In this document: positions 43,882 to 56,758 of the stretch, in pieces | Layout: each line of letters opens with the position of its first letter | Numbering within the stretch: position 1 is the stretch's first letter | Assembly (NCBI RefSeq): GCF_003336805.1 | Contig: NZ_QFWJ01000003.1 | Coordinates: 186,001-250,000, forward strand | Direction: 5' to 3' | Length of the DNA: 64,000 bases | Source of the DNA: Marinospirillum perlucidum | GTDB lineage: Bacteria; Pseudomonadota; Gammaproteobacteria; Pseudomonadales; Halomonadaceae | Translations under genes and position numbers: made by a program | Notes under the pieces: generated by a model | Told to the model about the DNA's origin: nothing | Databases searched by the model: none | Seen by the model: only the letters and a program-made list of their open reading frames with translations

Positions 43882-46800
43882 CTAGGCTGTCGCTTTGCTG
43901 TCGGCCAGTTTTTTCAGGTGCAGATCGAAGGCTTCAACAGCCACTTCGTATTCATCATCCAGCTGTTTTTCTTCACGAACCTGCTGCATATAGCCCTGCA
44001 TGCGTTCGTAATCGACGGGCATGACGCGGGTGAATTCCTGTAGGGATTTTTCCCAGTTTTCCAGGAGTTCAGCAGCCACCTCTGAGCCAGTCAGCTGATA
44101 GTGTTTCTGAACCAGAGTTTTCAGGCGTTCAGCTTCTGCTTGATCACTAACGGGGCCTAGCTTGACCATTTCCTTGTTGCAACGGGCATCCAGCTGACCG
44201 GAACGGTTGAGCACATAAGCCACGCCGCCAGACATACCGGCTGCAAAGTTGCGTCCGGTTTCGCCAAGAATCACGGCACAACCACCGGTCATGTATTCAC
44301 AACCGTGATCGCCAATGCCTTCAACCACGGCGGTGGCACCGGAGTTACGTACACAGAAACGCTCACCGGCCAGACCGCGAATAAAGGCTTCACCGCTGGT
44401 GGCACCAAACAGGGCCACGTTGCCGATCAGGATGTTGTCACTGGCTTTGAAGCGGGCTTTCTGGTTGGGATAGACCACCAGCTTGCCGCCGGACAGGCCC
44501 TTGCCAAAGTAGTCATTGGCATCGCCTTCCAGATCAAAACGCACCCCGGCAGTGGTGAAGACACCAAAGCTCTGACCCGCAGAACCGGTGAAGTGAACCT
44601 TGAGGGTGTCTTCAGGCAGGCCTTCGGCACCGTAGCGCTTGGAAATCTCGTTGGAGACCATGGCGCCGACACTGCGGTCGGTGTTTTCGATCGGGTAGTC
44701 GAGTTGCAAGGCTGTTTGGTTTTCCAGTGTTGACTGGGCATCTTCCAGCAGGCGACGGTCGATGATCTTGTGGATCAGGTGTTTCTGCTCTACGGATTTG
44801 TAGAGGGTGTCTTCTGGATGGGCTTCCTCTTTATGCAGCAGAGGCGACAGATCCAGGTTCTTCAGTTTCCAGTGATCGCCCAGTGGACGTACCTTGAGGC
44901 ACTGGGACTGACCCACCATCTCGTTGATGCTTCTAAAGCCCAGCTCGGCCATGATCTCGCGCAGGCCTTCCACCATCATCTGGAAGAAGTTGACCACGTG
45001 CTCCACCTGGCCGTTATAACGACCACGCAGTTCACGATCCTGGGTGGCTATGCCCACCGGGCAGGTGTTGGTGTGGCATTTACGCATCATGATACAGCCT
45101 TGAGCCACCAGGGCAGCGGTTGCTACGCCCCATTCCTCGGCACCCAGCAGGGTAGCGATGGCCAGGTCACGAGGCGTTTTCATCTGGCCGTCAGCCTGCA
45201 GGGTGACACGGCTGCGCAGGCGGTTGCGTACCAGCGTCTGGTGGCTTTCAGCCAGACCCAGTTCCCAGGGCAGACCGGCATGCTTGATGGAGCTCAGGGG
45301 AGAGGCCCCGGTACCGCCATCGTGACCGGCAATGAGAACAACATCGGCATAGCCCTTGGTTACACCCGTCGCGATGGTGCCGACCCCGGCCAGGGAGACC
45401 AGTTTGACGTTAACCCGCGCTTCACGGTTGGCATTCTTGAGGTCGTAGATCAGCTGGGCCAGATCTTCGATAGAGTAGATGTCGTGGTGCGGGGGTGGTG
45501 AAATCAGACCCACACCCGGCGTCGCCAGACGTGTTTTACCGATCCAGGCATCCACCTTATGGCCGGGCAGCTGCCCGCCTTCACCCGGCTTGGCACCCTG
45601 CGCCATTTTGATCTGCAGCTCTTCGGCGTGGGTCAGGTAATGACTGGTCACCCCGAAACGGCCGGAGGCCACCTGCTTGATCTTGGACAACATGGAATCG
45701 CCGTTTTCCAGAGGAACAAAACGACGGGGATCTTCACCGCCCTCACCCGAGTTGCTTTTGCCGCCCAGGCGGTTCATGGCAATGGCCAGGCAGGTGTGGG
45801 CTTCCCAGGAGATGGAGCCGAAAGACATGGCACCAGTAGCAAAACGCTTGAAGATGTTTTCCGCAGACTCGACTTCCTCCAGCGGCACCGGCTGGTGCTC
45901 GGGGTTCCAGTCGAGCAGACCGCGCAGGGTGAAGGCAGCTCTGGCCTGATCATCAACTTCGCGCGTGTATTCCTCGAACAGTTGCTTGTCCTTGGTGGCA
46001 CTGGCCTGTTGCAGCAGACGAATCACCTTGGGGCTGAAGAGGTGACGCTCACCGCCTTTGCGCCAGGAATAGTCACCGCCGACACGCAGGGGCAGGCTGG
46101 CCGGTGTATTGGCAGCAGCCGGGTAGCCGACTCTATGGGTCATCAAGCGCTCTTCGGCAATTTCATCCAGTCCCAGGCCACCGATGCGGCTGATGGTTCC
46201 GGCAAAGTAGTTGTCGATAACTTCCTGACTGAGACCCAGGGCTTCGAAAATCTGGGCACCCTGATAGGACTGGAGGGTGGAAATCCCCATCTTGGAGAAG
46301 ATTTTCAGCAGACCGCCGTTGACCGCCTTGATGTAGCGCTCGACCAGCTCGTTATTGGACCAGTCTTCGGCGATAGCACCCTGGTCCCTGAGGCTGTAGA
46401 GGGATTCGAAAGCCATGTAGGGATTGACCGCAGCCGCACCATATCCCAGCAGGGTGGCAAAATGATGGGTTTCGCGGACATCACCGGCTTCCACCAGGAT
46501 ACCGGTGGAAGAGCGCAGGCCTTCACGGATCAGGTAGTGGTGAACCGCCGCTGTTGCCAGCAGGGAGGGAACACCGGCATGGTCGGTATTCACCTTGCGG
46601 TCACTCAGGATGAGGATGGAATAGCCATCTTCCACGGCGTCACGCGCGTGACGGCAGATGCGATCCAGCGCCCGCTTGAGTTCACCGGCTTTGCCCGTGG
46701 AACGGAAAGTAATATCCACAGTGGTGGACTGGAAGTGATTGTGGTCAATGTGCTGCAGCTTGAGCAGTTCTTCATTGGTCAGCACCGGCTGCTTGATTTC

Positions 46801-48495
46801 CACCATCCGGCAGTGCTCGGGGGTTTCATCCAGCAGGTTCAGGGAGCTGCCTACATAAGTCTGCAGCGACATCACCATCTCTTCCCGGATGGGATCGATG
46901 GGCGGATTGGTGACCTGAGCAAAGAACTGCTTGAAGTAGTTAGCCAGATGCTGGGGCTGGTCGGATAGAATCGCCAGGGGATTGTCCGCACCCATGGAAC
47001 CCAGAGGCTCCTTGGCAGTGCCCACCATGTCGGTAAGGATGACATCCAGATCTTCACGGCTGTAGCCAAAGGCCTGTTGACGGCGCAGCAGGCTCTTGGG
47101 GCCATGGGGTCTTTCTTCGATGGGGGCAGCAGGCAGCTCATCGAGAACGATCTTGTTCTTCTTCAGCCAGTCGGCATAGGGCTGGCTGGAGCAGACCTCG
47201 GCCTTGACCTCGTCATCACTGATAATACGGCCCTGCTCCAGATCGGCAATAAAGATACGACCCGGCTGCAGACGGCCTTTTTGAATGACCTTGGATTCAT
47301 CCACCACCAGGGCACCGGTTTCCGAGCCCATCACCAGGGTATCGTCTTCAGTGACTAGATAACGGGAAGGACGCAGACCATTACGGTCCAGGGTGGCACC
47401 AATCACGCGGCCATCAGTAAAAGAGACCGAAGCCGGGCCATCCCAGGGTTCCATGATGCAGGCATAGTATTCATAGAAGGCGCGTTTGACGGCTTCCATG
47501 TCTTCCTGCTTCTGCCAGGCTTCGGGAATCATCATCATCATGACTTTTTCCAGCGGACGCCCGCTCAACAGCAGCAGTTCCACCACCATGTCCATATTGG
47601 CCGAGTCGGACTGCTGGGTGTTGCAAATCGGCTTGAGCAGTTGCAATTCTTCATCGCTGAAATAATCACTGGAAAGCAGCTCGTCGCGAGCCCGCATCCA
47701 GTTGATATTGCCCTTGACCGTGTTGATTTCACCATTGTGAGCCAGGTAGCGGAAAGGCTGGGCCAGACGCCAGGCCGGGAAGGTGTTGGTAGAGAAGCGG
47801 CTGTGGTGCATGGCCAGGGCCGAAACGGTCTTCTCGTTCTGCAGATCCAGGTAGTATTCACGCACCTGGGCAGTGGTCAGCTGCCCCTTGTATACCAGGG
47901 TGCGGGTGGACATGGAGGCGATATAAAAGTTTTCTTCGGCCTTGTCCAGGGATTTTTCCACCAGGTGGGTGGTGTGCTTGCGCAGGACATAGAGCTTGCG
48001 TTCAAAGGCCTGTTGTTCCCAGCCTTCACCGGGGGCAATAAAGACCTGCTGAATTTGCGGTTCATTATCCAGCGAGGCCTGACCCAGACCGGAATTATCG
48101 GTGGGGACTTCACGGTAACCCAGCAGGCGCATACCCAGTTTTTGAATGCTGCTTTCCAGCAGGTTGCGGCAGGTTTGGCGTTCTTCAGCATCCTGGGGCA
48201 GGAAAAGCATGCCCACACCGTAACCGCCTGCTTCAGGCAGTTGGATCGCTTGGGTTTGGAGCGAAGCACGCAGGAGTTCATCGGGAATCTGAATCAGAAT
48301 ACCGGCACCATCACCGCTTTTAACATCAAAGCCGGTACCGCCACGGTGTTCCATGCAGGTGAGCATGGACAGGGCATCTTCAATGATTTGATGGCTTTTC
48401 TTGCCTTTCAGATTGGCAACAAAACCGATACCGCAGCTGTCATGCTCCAGATCAGCACAGTAAAGTCCCTGAGACTTTTTCATTTCTGCGTTCAT
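43882..48495 (-). CDS. gltB: Glutamate synthase large subunit, second type
   Basis: 1537 residues. N-terminal Ntn glutaminase whose Cys21 (HDSCGIGF) becomes the nucleophile after removal of a short propeptide; then the central and FMN-binding synthase domains ([61 protein letters not shown]), the 3Fe-4S motif CIMMRKCHTNTCPVG, and the C-terminal glutamate-synthase beta-helix (GGCAVILGETGRNFAAGMSGG). It converts glutamine and 2-oxoglutarate to two glutamates. Its sequence differs throughout from the copy at 50092-54606 (for example GAMSFGSISWEAH versus [13 protein letters not shown]), so it is a distinct lineage, not a recent duplicate. Paired with the gltD at 42388. Confidence 0.95.
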   Translation of the reverse strand: MNAEMKKSQGLYCADLEHDSCGIGFVANLKGKKSHQIIEDALSMLTCMEHRGGTGFDVKSGDGAGILIQIPDELLRASLQTQAIQLPEAGGYGVGMLFLPQDAEERQTCRNLLESSIQKLGMRLLGYREVPTDNSGLGQASLDNEPQIQQVFIAPGEGWEQQAFERKLYVLRKHTTHLVEKSLDKAEENFYIASMSTRTLVYKGQLTTAQVREYYLDLQNEKTVSALAMHHSRFSTNTFPAWRLAQPFRYLAHNGEINTVKGNINWMRARDELLSSDYFSDEELQLLKPICNTQQSDSANMDMVVELLLLSGRPLEKVMMMMIPEAWQKQEDMEAVKRAFYEYYACIMEPWDGPASVSFTDGRVIGATLDRNGLRPSRYLVTEDDTLVMGSETGALVVDESKVIQKGRLQPGRIFIADLEQGRIISDDEVKAEVCSSQPYADWLKKNKIVLDELPAAPIEERPHGPKSLLRRQQAFGYSREDLDVILTDMVGTAKEPLGSMGADNPLAILSDQPQHLANYFKQFFAQVTNPPIDPIREEMVMSLQTYVGSSLNLLDETPEHCRMVEIKQPVLTNEELLKLQHIDHNHFQSTTVDITFRSTGKAGELKRALDRICRHARDAVEDGYSILILSDRKVNTDHAGVPSLLATAAVHHYLIREGLRSSTGILVEAGDVRETHHFATLLGYGAAAVNPYMAFESLYSLRDQGAIAEDWSNNELVERYIKAVNGGLLKIFSKMGISTLQSYQGAQIFEALGLSQEVIDNYFAGTISRIGGLGLDEIAEERLMTHRVGYPAAANTPASLPLRVGGDYSWRKGGERHLFSPKVIRLLQQASATKDKQLFEEYTREVDDQARAAFTLRGLLDWNPEHQPVPLEEVESAENIFKRFATGAMSFGSISWEAHTCLAIAMNRLGGKSNSGEGGEDPRRFVPLENGDSMLSKIKQVASGRFGVTSHYLTHAEELQIKMAQGAKPGEGGQLPGHKVDAWIGKTRLATPGVGLISPPPHHDIYSIEDLAQLIYDLKNANREARVNVKLVSLAGVGTIATGVTKGYADVVLIAGHDGGTGASPLSSIKHAGLPWELGLAESHQTLVRNRLRSRVTLQADGQMKTPRDLAIATLLGAEEWGVATAALVAQGCIMMRKCHTNTCPVGIATQDRELRGRYNGQVEHVVNFFQMMVEGLREIMAELGFRSINEMVGQSQCLKVRPLGDHWKLKNLDLSPLLHKEEAHPEDTLYKSVEQKHLIHKIIDRRLLEDAQSTLENQTALQLDYPIENTDRSVGAMVSNEISKRYGAEGLPEDTLKVHFTGSAGQSFGVFTTAGVRFDLEGDANDYFGKGLSGGKLVVYPNQKARFKASDNILIGNVALFGATSGEAFIRGLAGERFCVRNSGATAVVEGIGDHGCEYMTGGCAVILGETGRNFAAGMSGGVAYVLNRSGQLDARCNKEMVKLGPVSDQAEAERLKTLVQKHYQLTGSEVAAELLENWEKSLQEFTRVMPVDYERMQGYMQQVREEKQLDDEYEVAVEAFDLHLKKLADSKATA

Positions 48496-48645
48496 GGGTC
48501 TTTCCTATAGTGAGTGAAAATTAAATTCTTATAAGTTATGGGTAAACGCGGGGGGCAACAAAGAGCCGTCCGCAAGCAGATGCGGACAGCTGTGCCGTTT
48601 GTTAAGGGGGTCGGCCCGGCCGGAGTTCCAGCCGGTAGTGACTAA
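48496..48645 (-). other. 150-base gap between the two GOGAT gene pairs
   Basis: Contains a hairpin GTCCGCA / TGCGGAC (48571-48592 region) flanked by AACAAA / TTTGTT, and a second, CCGGC / GCCGG, near 48617-48634. Neither has a strong T run on the minus strand. It may hold a terminator or attenuator for the upstream pair and a promoter for the downstream pair, but I cannot identify a convincing promoter. Confidence 0.35.
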
Positions 48646-50079
<1,434 letters not shown>

Positions 50080-50091
50080 TCATCAATTCGG

Positions 50092-53000
50092 TTACTGGGC
50101 GCTTTGCCGCGTTGTTTTCAGAAGATCGCCCAGGCCGGCAGCCTTGGGTTTGACCAGCCAGAAGTGACGGATAAAGTCGGAAAACTCTTGCAGGATCTTG
50201 CGTCCCCAGGCTGAGTTGGTTTCTTCCACAAAACCCTGGATCATACTGCGCAGATGGTTGCGATGGCCTTCCATCTGTTCGGTATTGATGCGGTGTAGAT
50301 CCACCAGTTCATGGTTGTATTTGTCGACAAAAGTGCGGTCGAGGTCGAGCACGTAGGCAAAGCCGCCGGTCATGCCCGCACCAAAATTGTAGCCAGTCTC
50401 ACCGAGAACACAGACGATACCGCCGGTCATGTATTCGCAGCAGTGATCACCCGCCCCTTCGATAATGGCGGTAGCCCCGGAGTTACGGACAGCAAAGCGC
50501 TCACCGGCACGCCCGGCAGCATAGAGATGACCGCCCGTGGCCCCGTAAAGGCAGGTATTGCCCATGATGGAGGTCTTGTGGCTGGCAAAGCTGCTGCCTG
50601 TGGGGGGAACCAGAACCAGCTTGCCGCCGTTCATGCCTTTACCGACATAGTCGTTGGCATCCCCTTCCAGGTGCATATTCAGGCCCTTGGCATTCCAGAC
50701 ACCAAAGCTCTGACCAGCTACACCCTTGAGTTTCAGGTGGATGGGGGCGGTTGCCAGACCATCATCACCGTAGCGGCTGGCAATCTCACCAGAGATTCTG
50801 GCACCGATAGAGCGGTCACAATTGGTCAGGGTGAATTCAAATTCACCGCCGGTCTGATTATCCAGAGCCTCTTTCAATTCTGCGACCATACGCTCGGCCA
50901 GTTCACCCTTGTCAAAAGGCACGTTGCGATCGATCTGGCAGAAATGCGGCGCATCTGCGGGAACATCATCGTTACCCAGAAGGCGGCTGAAGTCGAGACG
51001 ACCCTGACGCTCTGTCTGGCCTTCCAGAACTTCCAGCAGATCCACCCGGCCAATCAAATCGGTCAGCTTGGCGATTCCCAGGGCGGAAAGGATCTCGCGC
51101 ACTTCTTCAGCGATAAAGCGGAAGTAGTTCTTGACCATCTCCACGGTGCCACGGAAGTGTTCTTCGCGCAGGTACTCGTCCTGGGTAGCAACACCGGTTG
51201 CACAGTTGTTGAGGTGACAGATACGCAGGTATTTACAGCCCAGGGCCACCATGGGGGCAGTACCAAAGCCGAAACTCTCGGCACCAAGAATGGCCGCCTT
51301 GACCACATCCAGGCCGGTTTTCAGACCGCCATCGGTTTGCAGGCGAATCTTGTCACGTAGTTGGTTCATGCGCAGCGCCTGCTGCACTTCGACCAGACCC
51401 AGCTCCCAGGGGGAACCGGCATACTTGATCGAGGTCAGCGGTGAGGCTGCGGTACCGCCATCGTAGCCGGACACGGTAATCAGGTCAGCATAGGCCTTGG
51501 CGACACCAGTTGCGATGGTGCCGATTCCGGGCTCGGAGACCAGCTTGACCGATACTTGAGCACGCGGATTGATTTGCTTGAGATCGAAGATCAGCTGGGC
51601 CAGGTCTTCGATGGAATAGATATCATGGTGCGGTGGTGGTGAAATCAGGGTCACGCCGGGCACGGAATGGCGCAGACGGGCAATCAGAGCATTCACCTTG
51701 CCACCAGGCAGCTGGCCACCTTCACCGGGCTTGGCACCCTGGGCAACCTTGATCTGGAGTACTTCGGCATTGGACAGGTAAGCCGGAGTAACCCCGAAGC
51801 GCCCGGAAGCAATCTGTTTGATCTTGGAAGATTTCAGCGTGCCATAGCGGGCCGGATCTTCGCCGCCCTCACCGGAGTTGGAGCGAGCACCCATCTCATT
51901 CATGGCCTGGGCCAGGGCTTCATGGGCTTCAGGCGACAGGGCACCCAAGGACATGCCGGCGGAATCAAAGCGCGGCAGCAGCTCTTCGACGCTTTCCACT
52001 TCTTCCAGGGGCAGCGCCTGCTCGGCGGTTTTCAGTTTCAAGAGGTCACGCAGGGTAGCGGCTGGGCGTTCATTAACCAGCTTGGCAAAACGTTTCCAGG
52101 CCGGATAGCTGCCGGTTTGAACCGCTTCCTGAAGTGCCTTGACCACATCGGGGTTGTAGGCGTGATATTCGCCACCGTGGACGAACTTCAGCTGGCCGCC
52201 CTGGGTGACGCGGGCGGATTTGCGCCAGGCGGTTTCCGCCAGAAGTTCCTGATCCATCTGCAGGTCGGCAAAACTGGCCCCCTGAATACGGCTGGCTACG
52301 CCTTTAAAGCAGAGATCCACGACCTCATCATCCAGACCCACGGCTTCAAACAGCTGGGAGCCACGGTAGGAGGGTAGAGTGGAAATACCCATTTTCGACA
52401 GGATCTTCATCAGCCCCTTCTGGATGCCCTTGCGATAGGCGCGACGGGTGTCGCCAGGCTCACCCTGAAGTTCACCACTGCGGTGCAGATCGGCAATAAC
52501 CTGGTAGCTGAGCCAGGGGTTGATTGCTGTCGCCCCAAAACCGAAGAGGACAGCCATATGGTGGGAATCCCGTGCCCAGCCGGTATCTACGATGAGGTTA
52601 CTATCACAGCGCAGGCCCTTGGCCATCAGGCGATGGTGAACAGCACCCGTGGCCATAACAGCATTGACAGGCAGTTGACCTTTTTCCACCTCGCGGTCGG
52701 AGAGTACCAACAGAACCTTGCCGGAACATACGGCATCCTCGGCTTCCTGGGCAATCCGCTCGACTGCCTGCTTGAGGCCCTCTTCCTCCGGCTTGAACTG
52801 GAGGTTGATAAACTGGGATTCGAAACCGGGGCGCTTGTCTTCAACCAGGGATTTGAATTTGCGTGGTGACAGTACCGGGGTGGTCAGAATGATGCGGTTG
52901 GCATATTCGGGCTTTTCTTCAAAAACATTCATTTCCCGGCCAATCACTGTTTCCAGCGACATGACGATGGATTCACGCAGCGGGTCGATGGCCGGGTTGG

Positions 53001-54606
53001 TGACCTGGGCAAATTTCTGGCGGAAGAAGTCAGCCAGATGGCGAACTTTTGTGGAGAGAACCGCCATAGGGGTGTCATCGCCCATGGAGCCGACGGCTTC
53101 CTGACCGGAATCAGCCAAGGGCAGAAGCACGGAGTTGCGCTCTTCCTGACTGACATTGAACATCTTCATGGCCGTGGTCAGTTCCTGGCGGTCCATGGCT
53201 TCAAAGCGAGGGCCGGTTTCCGTCAGGGTGGATTCCAGATAGGTGGATTCCTCACGCAACCACTGCTTGTAAGGGTTGGCCGACTTGAGTTTGTCGTCGA
53301 CATCCTTGGTGTGAAGGATGTCGCCGGTCAGGGTGTCCACCGCCAGAATCTGGCCAGGCCCGACACGGCTTTTTTCCAGCACATCTTCCGGCTTGTAATT
53401 CCAGACGCCGATTTCCGAGGCCAGGGTAATGTAGCCGTTTTTGGTAATCACAAAACGGGCCGGGCGCAGGCCATTGCGGTCAAGCATACAGAGAGCATAG
53501 CGGCCGTCGGTCATGACCAGACCGGCCGGGCCGTCCCAGGCTTCCATGTGCATGGAGTTGTATTCATAGAAGGCGCGCAGGTCGCCATCCATGGTCTGAA
53601 CATTCTGCCAAGCGGGCGGAATCATCTTGCGAACGGCCTGGAAGAGATTCATGTCACCGGTCAGCAGCACTTCCAGCATGTTATCCATGCTCGAGGAGTC
53701 GGAACCTTCGGTATTGACCACCTGATCCAGGGTTTCGATATCCGGCAGGTAGTCATTCTTGAAATTCTTTTTACGGGCATTGGCCCAGTTACGGTTGGCC
53801 TCGATGGTGTTGATTTCGCCATTGTGGGCCAGATAACGGAAAGGCTGGGCCAGCGGCCATTTGGGATCGGTATTGGTGGAGAAGCGTTGGTGGAAAACGC
53901 AGATGGCGGTTTCCATGCGCTCGTCACCCAGATCCTTGTAGAAATTAGGCAGATCCACCGGCAGGGTCAGGCCCTTGTAGGACAAGACCTTGCTGGAAAG
54001 AGACGCGACATAAAAGTCTTCATCGTCTTTCATGGCCATTTCTGCACGGCGGCGGGCCATAAAGAGTTTTACGCCCAGCTCTTTTTCTTCCATGCCCTCG
54101 GGCGCATTAACAAAGAGGTGTTCAAACTGGGGCATGCAGGCCAGGGCAATTTCACCACAAACCGAAGGGTCGGTGGGCACGACACGCCAGCCAACCACTT
54201 CCAGACCCTGGGCGTGGATCTGCTGTTCCAGTGCCTGACGGCCCTTCTGAGCACGATCGCTATCCTGGGGCAGGAAAATCATGCCCACGGCATAGCGTTC
54301 GTTCATGTCACGGCCAAAGTTCTCTTGGGCCAGGGTGCGCAGGAAGCTGTCCGGCTTTTTAATCAAGAGCCCACAGCCATCACCGGTTTTGCCGTCGGAC
54401 GCAATGCCGCCACGGTGGGTCATGCAGGTCAGAGATTCAATCGCTGTTTTCAACAGATCGTGACTGGCTTCGCCATGCATCTGGGCGATCAGACCAAAGC
54501 CACAGTTATCTTTAAATTCACCCTTTTTATGAAGCCCGGTGTTTTTCGCTTCAACCTGGTGGGAAGGATTGTCAGCCTTTAAAGGTGGGTTTAGGTGTGA
54601 ATTCAT
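50092..54606 (-). CDS. gltB: Glutamate synthase large subunit, proteobacterial type
   Basis: 1504 residues from the ATG at 54606 (MNSHLNPPL), chosen over the in-frame start at 54690 because GAGAAC precedes it and the extra residues look non-coding. A propeptide of 34 residues ends at [12 protein letters not shown], exposing the nucleophile Cys35 of the glutaminase domain. Downstream are [17 protein letters not shown], the FMN region [16 protein letters not shown], the 3Fe-4S motif [15 protein letters not shown], and the C-terminal beta-helix ([21 protein letters not shown]). Strong similarity by eye to Pseudomonas GltB along the whole length. Head of the four-gene GOGAT run, with a good promoter upstream. 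Confidence 0.96.
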   Translation of the reverse strand: MNSHLNPPLKADNPSHQVEAKNTGLHKKGEFKDNCGFGLIAQMHGEASHDLLKTAIESLTCMTHRGGIASDGKTGDGCGLLIKKPDSFLRTLAQENFGRDMNERYAVGMIFLPQDSDRAQKGRQALEQQIHAQGLEVVGWRVVPTDPSVCGEIALACMPQFEHLFVNAPEGMEEKELGVKLFMARRRAEMAMKDDEDFYVASLSSKVLSYKGLTLPVDLPNFYKDLGDERMETAICVFHQRFSTNTDPKWPLAQPFRYLAHNGEINTIEANRNWANARKKNFKNDYLPDIETLDQVVNTEGSDSSSMDNMLEVLLTGDMNLFQAVRKMIPPAWQNVQTMDGDLRAFYEYNSMHMEAWDGPAGLVMTDGRYALCMLDRNGLRPARFVITKNGYITLASEIGVWNYKPEDVLEKSRVGPGQILAVDTLTGDILHTKDVDDKLKSANPYKQWLREESTYLESTLTETGPRFEAMDRQELTTAMKMFNVSQEERNSVLLPLADSGQEAVGSMGDDTPMAVLSTKVRHLADFFRQKFAQVTNPAIDPLRESIVMSLETVIGREMNVFEEKPEYANRIILTTPVLSPRKFKSLVEDKRPGFESQFINLQFKPEEEGLKQAVERIAQEAEDAVCSGKVLLVLSDREVEKGQLPVNAVMATGAVHHRLMAKGLRCDSNLIVDTGWARDSHHMAVLFGFGATAINPWLSYQVIADLHRSGELQGEPGDTRRAYRKGIQKGLMKILSKMGISTLPSYRGSQLFEAVGLDDEVVDLCFKGVASRIQGASFADLQMDQELLAETAWRKSARVTQGGQLKFVHGGEYHAYNPDVVKALQEAVQTGSYPAWKRFAKLVNERPAATLRDLLKLKTAEQALPLEEVESVEELLPRFDSAGMSLGALSPEAHEALAQAMNEMGARSNSGEGGEDPARYGTLKSSKIKQIASGRFGVTPAYLSNAEVLQIKVAQGAKPGEGGQLPGGKVNALIARLRHSVPGVTLISPPPHHDIYSIEDLAQLIFDLKQINPRAQVSVKLVSEPGIGTIATGVAKAYADLITVSGYDGGTAASPLTSIKYAGSPWELGLVEVQQALRMNQLRDKIRLQTDGGLKTGLDVVKAAILGAESFGFGTAPMVALGCKYLRICHLNNCATGVATQDEYLREEHFRGTVEMVKNYFRFIAEEVREILSALGIAKLTDLIGRVDLLEVLEGQTERQGRLDFSRLLGNDDVPADAPHFCQIDRNVPFDKGELAERMVAELKEALDNQTGGEFEFTLTNCDRSIGARISGEIASRYGDDGLATAPIHLKLKGVAGQSFGVWNAKGLNMHLEGDANDYVGKGMNGGKLVLVPPTGSSFASHKTSIMGNTCLYGATGGHLYAAGRAGERFAVRNSGATAIIEGAGDHCCEYMTGGIVCVLGETGYNFGAGMTGGFAYVLDLDRTFVDKYNHELVDLHRINTEQMEGHRNHLRSMIQGFVEETNSAWGRKILQEFSDFIRHFWLVKPKAAGLGDLLKTTRQSAQ

Positions 54607-54671
54607 AAGCGAGTTCTCTCTTGTTATGCAAATATTGCAATGCCCATGCCGGTTATTTTGGTGAGTGAGGC

Positions 54672-54701
54672 ATATTACACTCAGCTTCATCGAGTAACCA
54701 A
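54672..54701 (-). promoter_or_regulatory. Candidate promoter for the GOGAT genes
   Basis: On the minus strand TTGGTT (54696-54701) and TAATAT (54672-54677) are separated by 18 bases; start of transcription would be near 54664, giving a leader of about 58 bases. The surrounding A/T tracts could hold activator sites, but no specific operator is recognised. Confidence 0.5.
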
Positions 54702-54843
54702 ACGAAAAAAGGGGACAAAAGCGGTTTTTTTTGTTAATCGATAACCTTTAGGAATTGATTCAAGAAAAGCTATTCGGCAAGGTTTTGGAAAGGGAAGAGT
54801 GGTTCTAAAGTGGTGCAAAATCAACTTATGCGCAAATATGGTG

Positions 54844-54879
54844 CACTCCAGCCTGCCATTGATCGGCTGGGCTGGAGTG
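54844..54879 (-). terminator. Hairpin after damX
   Basis: Inverted repeat CACTCCAGCC (54844-54853) and GGCTGGAGTG (54870-54879), 16-base loop with additional internal pairing. It lies 14 bases past the damX stop. The minus-strand flank (CACCATATTTGCG) has only a short T run, so it is a weak terminator or 3'-end stabiliser. The rest of the 286-base gap up to gltB holds the gltB promoter. Confidence 0.5.
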
Positions 54880-54892
54880 TATAAGGAGGGGG

Positions 54893-56638
54893 TTAGCGCG
54901 TGCGTAAATCTTCCTGGATACTGGAAAAGGGACGCAGCCAGGGTTGCTGGTCGCGAAGTGCCGCAGGTAAGGCTGAACGGGCTGCTTCTGCTGCATCCCG
55001 GTTGGCAAAATCACCATAGACAACCACCCAGGGGCTACTGGCCAGGCCACGACGGTAGTAGACAAAGTCATCCGGCGTGTTCTGATTGTCGATAAAATCG
55101 TTGGCAATCGCTTCTTCGGAACTGGCCAGCATCTGTAGGGTAAAGTGGCCGGGATCTCTAGCCATCAGCCAGGCTTCACGCCGGTGGCCCTGATCCTGCC
55201 AGCGAGGTGTCGCGACTTGAGGTTCTGGCTCGGGTTCTGGCTCAGGCTCAACGCTGACTTCAGGTTCGCTGGTTTCTGCTGGTGCCTGCTCTTCAGGAGC
55301 CGCTTCTTCGTTGCCAGCTGTTTCCGGTGGAAGAGCATCCGGGGTATCCAGGGGCTGGGTTTCAGCCTGAGGCTCGGGCTCCGGACTGCTTTCTGTTACA
55401 GCCGGTGGTCGGTCGTCCGGTGAGTCGGGTTGTGCGCCTTCCACCGGTGGTGGCGGAGTGGCATCGGGTGTATCGGCCTGGGCCGCTTCCTGAGTTGGTG
55501 CAGGAGCCTCTTCCCTGGGTTCGGGCGCTTCAGTAGTGCTTGGTTCGGGAGTGGGTTCCAGGCTTTCCGTGTCCGGTGGCGGGAGATCCTGGACGCGGTT
55601 TTCCAGGCGATCAAGTACTTCTTCACTCTGCCCGCGCGGACCGGACTGGCTATCCTGGCGAATCTCCTGGGAGCGGGAAATCAGGCTCATGCCGGTTGTC
55701 GACATGGAGGTATTGCCAACATCGTCAAAATAGAGGAAGCCAACCAGGATACCTGCCAGCAAGACAGCACCACCCAGCAGTGGCCAGAGAGGCGTCTTGT
55801 TGCGTTTTTTCTTTTTATTGGGGGCTGCCTTCTTGGGTTCAGGCGTGACTGGAGCACTGGTATCTTCAGAAGCACCTGTGTTTTCCAGCTCCTGGAGCAG
55901 GGCCTTATTGAGAAGGCCCGGCCAGCCATGAGAGGCCTTGTAGACGCGGTGGAACTGATCATCATTAAGGGGCAGGTGGTCCAGGCCCACACTGTGGCAG
56001 CGGTGTTCCAGGTAGCCTCTGGCTTCTACCTCACCAAAAGCTTCCAGAGGCAGGTGGTGGCCGACAGCTTCAAAACGTGGCTGGTTGGAACGGTCATGCA
56101 GGCGCTTGAGGAGATCCTCCTGACCAAACAGGGCCAGGTGAGGACGGCGGCTATCATTGCTGGTGGTTGCCAGTTCCAGGACTACATCCAGAGCGCCCTG
56201 GTCCAGGGCTTCGGCATTGTCGATCAGGATCAGGCAGCTGCCGCCATCTTCAGTGAGCAATTCGGTGTAATTGCGAATTTCTTCCAGGTACTGACGATTA
56301 TCGGCACGTGGTGGGATTTCCAGGCGCAGGGCAGTTTCCAGGCTGGAAAGCAGTTTAGGGCCCTGGGAAACCTTGTTGGCATCCAGGCTAACAGCCGTCA
56401 CACCGGAATCCAGCTGTTCTTGCAGCCGGTTTTTTAAATGGGATTTACCACTACCGGAAGGGCCGGTAATGGTTAGCAGCAAATTACTGTAGCGACTGAG
56501 GTGCAGCAGCAAATCCAGGTGCTTGCCGTGTTGGCGTCCCGGATAAAAAACCGCTTGGTCGTTGATGCTTTCCAGTCGTTGCAGTATTTCACTGGAATTA
56601 TCTTCTGCACTACTCAGTGACGGTTCCCTGGATGGCAT
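54893..56638 (-). CDS. damX: DamX-like SPOR-domain cell-division protein with ATPase domain
   Basis: 581 residues. Cytoplasmic AAA-type domain with Walker A GPSGSGKS at residues 59-66 and Walker B-like SCLILIDNAE; then a basic stretch, one transmembrane helix at about 285-308 (LWPLLGGAVLLAGILVGFLYF), a long Pro/Glu-rich periplasmic linker (about 320-495), and a C-terminal SPOR domain (HFTLQMLASSEEAIANDF ... PWVVVYGDFANRDAAEAA). SPOR domains bind denuded septal peptidoglycan, so it should gather at the division site. E. coli DamX is shorter (428) and lies in the same aroK-aroB-damX order. E. coli dam is not next to it here. Confidence 0.92.
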   Translation of the reverse strand: MPSREPSLSSAEDNSSEILQRLESINDQAVFYPGRQHGKHLDLLLHLSRYSNLLLTITGPSGSGKSHLKNRLQEQLDSGVTAVSLDANKVSQGPKLLSSLETALRLEIPPRADNRQYLEEIRNYTELLTEDGGSCLILIDNAEALDQGALDVVLELATTSNDSRRPHLALFGQEDLLKRLHDRSNQPRFEAVGHHLPLEAFGEVEARGYLEHRCHSVGLDHLPLNDDQFHRVYKASHGWPGLLNKALLQELENTGASEDTSAPVTPEPKKAAPNKKKKRNKTPLWPLLGGAVLLAGILVGFLYFDDVGNTSMSTTGMSLISRSQEIRQDSQSGPRGQSEEVLDRLENRVQDLPPPDTESLEPTPEPSTTEAPEPREEAPAPTQEAAQADTPDATPPPPVEGAQPDSPDDRPPAVTESSPEPEPQAETQPLDTPDALPPETAGNEEAAPEEQAPAETSEPEVSVEPEPEPEPEPQVATPRWQDQGHRREAWLMARDPGHFTLQMLASSEEAIANDFIDNQNTPDDFVYYRRGLASSPWVVVYGDFANRDAAEAARSALPAALRDQQPWLRPFSSIQEDLRTR

Positions 56639-56684
56639 ACCAGCGACTCCCTAGACTAGTTGGGATGCGAAAATTGCAAATTAA

Positions 56685-56693
56685 ATCATACCA
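56685..56693 (-). promoter_or_regulatory. Candidate extended -10 promoter for damX
   Basis: Minus-strand TGGTATGAT: a TATGAT -10 box with the TGn extension, about 50 bases before the damX start in the 120-base spacer after aroB. No convincing -35 is seen. damX may also be read from the upstream pil-aro transcript. Confidence 0.35.
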
Positions 56694-56758
56694 GAGCCAA
56701 GACTGTAACGCCTGCTCAACAAAAGCAGGTAGTCTTTTGTAATCCTGCTCTCGGGGTT

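Noticed and set aside
45559-46968. Plus-strand open frame of 469 codons opposite the second gltB
   Set aside because: Antisense shadow of a secure gene; low-complexity translation rich in Gln/Gly/Phe, typical of reverse-frame artefacts.
53038-54582. Long plus-strand open frame of 514 codons opposite gltB
   Set aside because: It mirrors the codon bias of the GltB gene beneath it, has no family motif, and GltB is certain on the minus strand.
55430-56437. Plus-strand frame of 335 codons opposite damX
   Set aside because: Antisense to the ATPase and linker region of DamX; no independent support.
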